From contig JAIMAU010000011.1 of assembly GCA_023511795.1 (NCBI GenBank), forward strand, positions 1-64,000: a stretch of DNA of 64,000 bases, in the 5' to 3' direction. The notes under the pieces were generated by a model, which saw only the letters and a list, made by a program, of their open reading frames with translations, was not told the DNA's origin and ran no database searches. Made by a program: the position numbers and the translations under genes. Shown in pieces: positions 61,962 to 64,000 of the stretch. Origin of the DNA: Armatimonadota bacterium. GTDB lineage: Bacteria; Armatimonadota; UBA5829; DTJY01. How positions within the stretch are numbered: position 1 is the stretch's first letter; the number at the start of each line of letters is the position of its first letter.

Positions 61962-62459
61962 TTATCGGTCCTTTGATTTTGATTGGGTATAAACACCACG
62001 TTGCTGGCGAGCATCCCTGCTATTAATTTCCTCAGTAGCCAGGGATACATGATGCAAACCAACTAGCCGAGCGGCATCCATTACCCAAATTACAGAGCCA
62101 TACGAGGCTTTTTTATCTGCCCGGATGACAACCACCTTCTGCGGTTGCGGAAGTTTTCGGGCGGCGCTCATTAAAGCATTAACGAGATCCGCAGGGCGAA
62201 CAGGCCGACCACCCATCAACATATGCCCTTGTTCGTTGATGGTTACAGTGATTTCACCCGATGTTTCAGCCTTGCGTGTACTAGTGACGGCGGGCGGAAG
62301 GTTAACTTTCATCGACGGCTCAGCAATGAAAAACGTAGCCGTCACCATAAAAATGATGAGTAGCACCAACATCACATCGGTCAAAGGGGTGATGTTTATA
62401 TCTGTAATTAAGCTATTTTCGTGTTTTATATTCCAGTCGTTCTGCCGCATCTTTACCAT
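61962..62459 (-). CDS. exbD: ExbD/TolR-family biopolymer transport protein
   Basis: 165 residues. One N-terminal membrane helix with the essential aspartate in the family motif: DINITPLTDVMLVLLIIFMV. The periplasmic part (PSMKVNLPPAVTSTRKAETS, VVIRADKKASYGSVIWVMD) is a normal TolR/ExbD domain, followed by a polar C-terminal tail (SRDARQQRGVYTQSKSKDR). The ATG at 62459 lies inside exbB, a 47-nt overlap; a second ATG three codons later is possible. With ExbB it forms the proton-driven motor for TonB. Confidence 0.92.
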   Translation of the reverse strand: MVKMRQNDWNIKHENSLITDINITPLTDVMLVLLIIFMVTATFFIAEPSMKVNLPPAVTSTRKAETSGEITVTINEQGHMLMGGRPVRPADLVNALMSAARKLPQPQKVVVIRADKKASYGSVIWVMDAARLVGLHHVSLATEEINSRDARQQRGVYTQSKSKDR

Positions 62460-63048
62460 TCGAGACTAGAAGGTCAAGCAACTCCAACCCGGCAATCTCC
62501 TCTCGGTGCAAAATTCGCCTCTGCCAAATTACAAACGCGTTGTATGCAATTACCGCAATGATTGCGACAAATAATCCCGCCGCGGTGGCAACAAGTGCCT
62601 CGGATATCCCTGTGGCTACGACAGCAGGTCCCGCTGCACCCACCCGGCCAATATCCCTAAAGGCGCGAATGATGCCTAATACGGTGCCAAAAAGTCCAAT
62701 GAAAGGTGCGATGCTGCCAATGGTGCCAACTATTCCTAGGTATGAGTTTAGCCTCAAATTCTCCTCACCAAGAACAGTTTGAAGGCGATTCTCCAAAACC
62801 TCCCGGGGTTCTCCTCTTGAATTAATAAGCACTTCCATTGCTCGATTGGCAGGACCAGGGTGCTTTAACCAATTCATAGCGTCCTTTTCTCCGGCCAGCA
62901 CCGCCTTTGCCCAAGCTAGAGCTTCTTCGATATTGCAGTCCACCTTAAAGAAGACAAACAAGCGCTCCAGAGTTACCGCAATTGTCAACAGCGAACATAG
63001 CCCAAGCGGGTACATTACGATTCCACCATGTTTTAGTAACTCGAACAT
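62413..63048 (-). CDS. exbB: ExbB/TolQ/MotA-family proton channel protein
   Basis: 211 residues with three membrane helices. Family marks are PLGLCSLLTIAVTLERLFVF at the N-terminus, GTIGSIAPFIGLFGTVLGII in the second helix with the conserved Thr, and ISEALVATAAGLFVAIIAVI in the third. Short cytoplasmic loop as in ExbB. It starts 31 nt after a methyltransferase gene and overlaps exbD. It is the proton-conducting stator of the TonB system. Assignment as TolQ is less likely because a TonB, not TolA, follows. Confidence 0.92.
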   Translation of the reverse strand: MFELLKHGGIVMYPLGLCSLLTIAVTLERLFVFFKVDCNIEEALAWAKAVLAGEKDAMNWLKHPGPANRAMEVLINSRGEPREVLENRLQTVLGEENLRLNSYLGIVGTIGSIAPFIGLFGTVLGIIRAFRDIGRVGAAGPAVVATGISEALVATAAGLFVAIIAVIAYNAFVIWQRRILHREEIAGLELLDLLVSNGKDAAERLEYKTRK

Positions 63049-63079
63049 TATCTAGTTTGCCTCCCTATATTTAAACTGC

Positions 63080-63673
63080 TCAAGGTCTCCTGCCGCGCGC
63101 CAAATAGAATTCAGGTTCGTCGATAACCTCAACATCAATAAGATTTACCGAAGCCAAAAGAACTGACATCACATCCGGAGGAGGCACCCTATCCTCCTCC
63201 ACTGGACCACCAACTTCGCGGTGGAGTTTGTTTACCGCCTCACGACCAATGGGATGCGAAACTACCAGGACTCCTCCAGGTCGAAGCACGCGAACCATTT
63301 CGCGCAGACTGCGAACCTTATTATTAAAATGTGGAAGGGCCGCATTACAAATAACACGGTCGAACTGAGCATCTTGGAACGGCGCATCATGCACGTCAGC
63401 TTCAATTAACTTTACATTGCAGGGGAACCCCTTAAACCTCGCAGCATTCAGCATTTCATGGGACAGGTCAAATGCGACAATGCTACCGGAAGGTCCAACT
63501 GCACGAAGTAAATGAGGAATTAACACGCCCGTTCCAGTTCCCACGTCAAGTACGGATTGACCACATTGAATTTCGGCGAGCATAACTACCCGCTCAAGCC
63601 GCACTTCCTCCTCTGGATGCCTAGTAAAATCCCATTCTTTTGCATGCTGATTAAAGAAATACTTTCTGTCCAT
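63080..63673 (-). CDS. Class I SAM-dependent methyltransferase
   Basis: 197 residues. Motif I SVLDVGTGTGVLIPHLL (about 42-58), an acidic VAFDLSHEML at motif II, and VICNAALPHFNNKVRSL with EMVRVLRPGGVLVVSHP at the motif IV/post-IV region. It belongs to the UbiE/type-11 class. Its first 23 nt overlap the end of an ABC-transporter ATPase gene, and exbB follows after 31 nt, so it is embedded in an uptake operon. Methylation of a siderophore, corrin or metal-bound ligand is possible; the sequence does not decide. Confidence 0.85.
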   Translation of the reverse strand: MDRKYFFNQHAKEWDFTRHPEEEVRLERVVMLAEIQCGQSVLDVGTGTGVLIPHLLRAVGPSGSIVAFDLSHEMLNAARFKGFPCNVKLIEADVHDAPFQDAQFDRVICNAALPHFNNKVRSLREMVRVLRPGGVLVVSHPIGREAVNKLHREVGGPVEEDRVPPPDVMSVLLASVNLIDVEVIDEPEFYLARGRRP

Positions 63674-64000
63674 CTTCCGTTATTACCTCAGCCTCAAGTC
63701 CAAAACGTTGAAGAGCTTCTTTGTCGCGCAATAACTCGGGCATTGAAATATCTGAAACTAATGCACCGTCCACAAGCACAAGAGCTCTGGTGCAAAGACA
63801 ACGTGCGAAACTTAGATCATGGGTGGCTATTAGCTGTGCACAAGGCAATTGAAGCAGGGTACTCGCAAGCGCCGCACGTCCGGGTGCATCGAGACTATTA
63901 GTGGGCTCATCTAAAGCAAGCACCGAAGGTTGAAGCACAAGTATGCTAGCCAGCGCCGCTCGCCGACGTTCGCCAGAGCTGAGTTCGTGGGCAGATTTGT
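63651..64000 (-). CDS. CbiO/EcfA-like ABC transporter ATPase (5' end outside window)
   Basis: Only the C-terminal about 115 residues are present, from the window edge. The frame runs open to position 64000 on the minus strand. The ABC signature ELSSGERRRAALASIL, Walker B VLALDEPTNSLD and switch histidine LIATHDLSFA are all visible, followed by a typical short C-terminal tail (ISMPELLRDKEALQRFGLEA). The tail and signature fit the cobalt/nickel or vitamin ECF-transporter ATPases (CbiO/EcfA). It overlaps the methyltransferase start by 23 nt. With the TonB set this suggests uptake of a metal or cobalamin. Confidence 0.82.
   Translation of the reverse strand, partial: KSAHELSSGERRRAALASILVLQPSVLALDEPTNSLDAPGRAALASTLLQLPCAQLIATHDLSFARCLCTRALVLVDGALVSDISMPELLRDKEALQRFGLEAEVITEDGQKVFL

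Noticed and set aside
1-64000. CRISPR array, insertion sequence or prophage
   Set aside because: No regularly spaced direct repeats, transposase, integrase or phage structural gene was seen; the tail-fibre-like motif in the 43364 gene is a common secreted-protein element.

Overview
The window looks like a chromosome segment of an uncultured, Gram-negative-type (diderm) bacterium of moderate G+C. Evidence for an outer membrane is a Wza/SLBB polysaccharide-export protein, an ExbB-ExbD-TonB set and many signal peptides. The mix of a GlmL/MutL-family ATPase, UroD-like enzymes, planctomycete-style acetyl-xylan-esterase-like hydrolases and many secreted glycan-active proteins would fit Armatimonadota or a related phylum, but nothing here proves that. 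No transposon, phage or CRISPR array was seen. Starts are often TTG or GTG behind good Shine-Dalgarno (SD) sequences.

Layout. 48-7756 (minus): a promoter-led exopolysaccharide operon (SLBB exporter, Wzz-like chain-length protein, UDP-sugar dehydrogenase, DegT aminotransferase, ATP-grasp/methyltransferase fusion). 7772-13130 (minus): a phosphodiester glycosidase, then a GlmL-type ATPase with a barrel-sandwich/KOW partner and a small helix-turn-helix protein. 13343-18457: a PpiC-type foldase, a two-domain esterase-like hydrolase and an MFS transporter. 18686-21586 (plus): an ECF sigma / anti-sigma / RseB-LolA-like / Cys-rich protein operon closed by a strong terminator. 21733-22902: a sialidase-like BNR protein.

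22971-39301 (minus) is the most striking block by gene content: eight consecutive paralogous membrane proteins, each a polytopic GT-C-like glycosyltransferase half followed by TPR repeats. Five are TMTC/DUF1736-like and three are GT39/ArnT-like, and all eight end in the same short C-terminal cap. One carries a single-base frameshift. A nearly palindromic overlapping divergent promoter separates the array from glucose-6-phosphate isomerase. 39497-46038 (plus): pgi, a glutamate-semialdehyde dehydrogenase, an RRM RNA-binding protein, a surface repeat protein interrupted by an in-frame stop, and a radical SAM protein. 46062-55943: another GT-C protein and four secreted glycan-active proteins (pectate-lyase-like, GH84-like, (alpha/alpha)6-like, GH2).

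56093-60963: a tRNA-Arg(CCG), a UroD-like methyltransferase and, divergent from it, a convincing fluoride riboswitch with a complete terminator/antiterminator platform. It leads not into crcB or a CLC-F channel but into a dynamin-like GTPase, a DUF6062-like Cys/His protein and two small proteins. This is the best candidate for an undescribed system in the window. 60981-64000 (minus): a CbiO/EcfA-like ATPase (cut by the window edge), a methyltransferase, ExbB, ExbD and TonB, which reads as a metal or cobalamin uptake operon.
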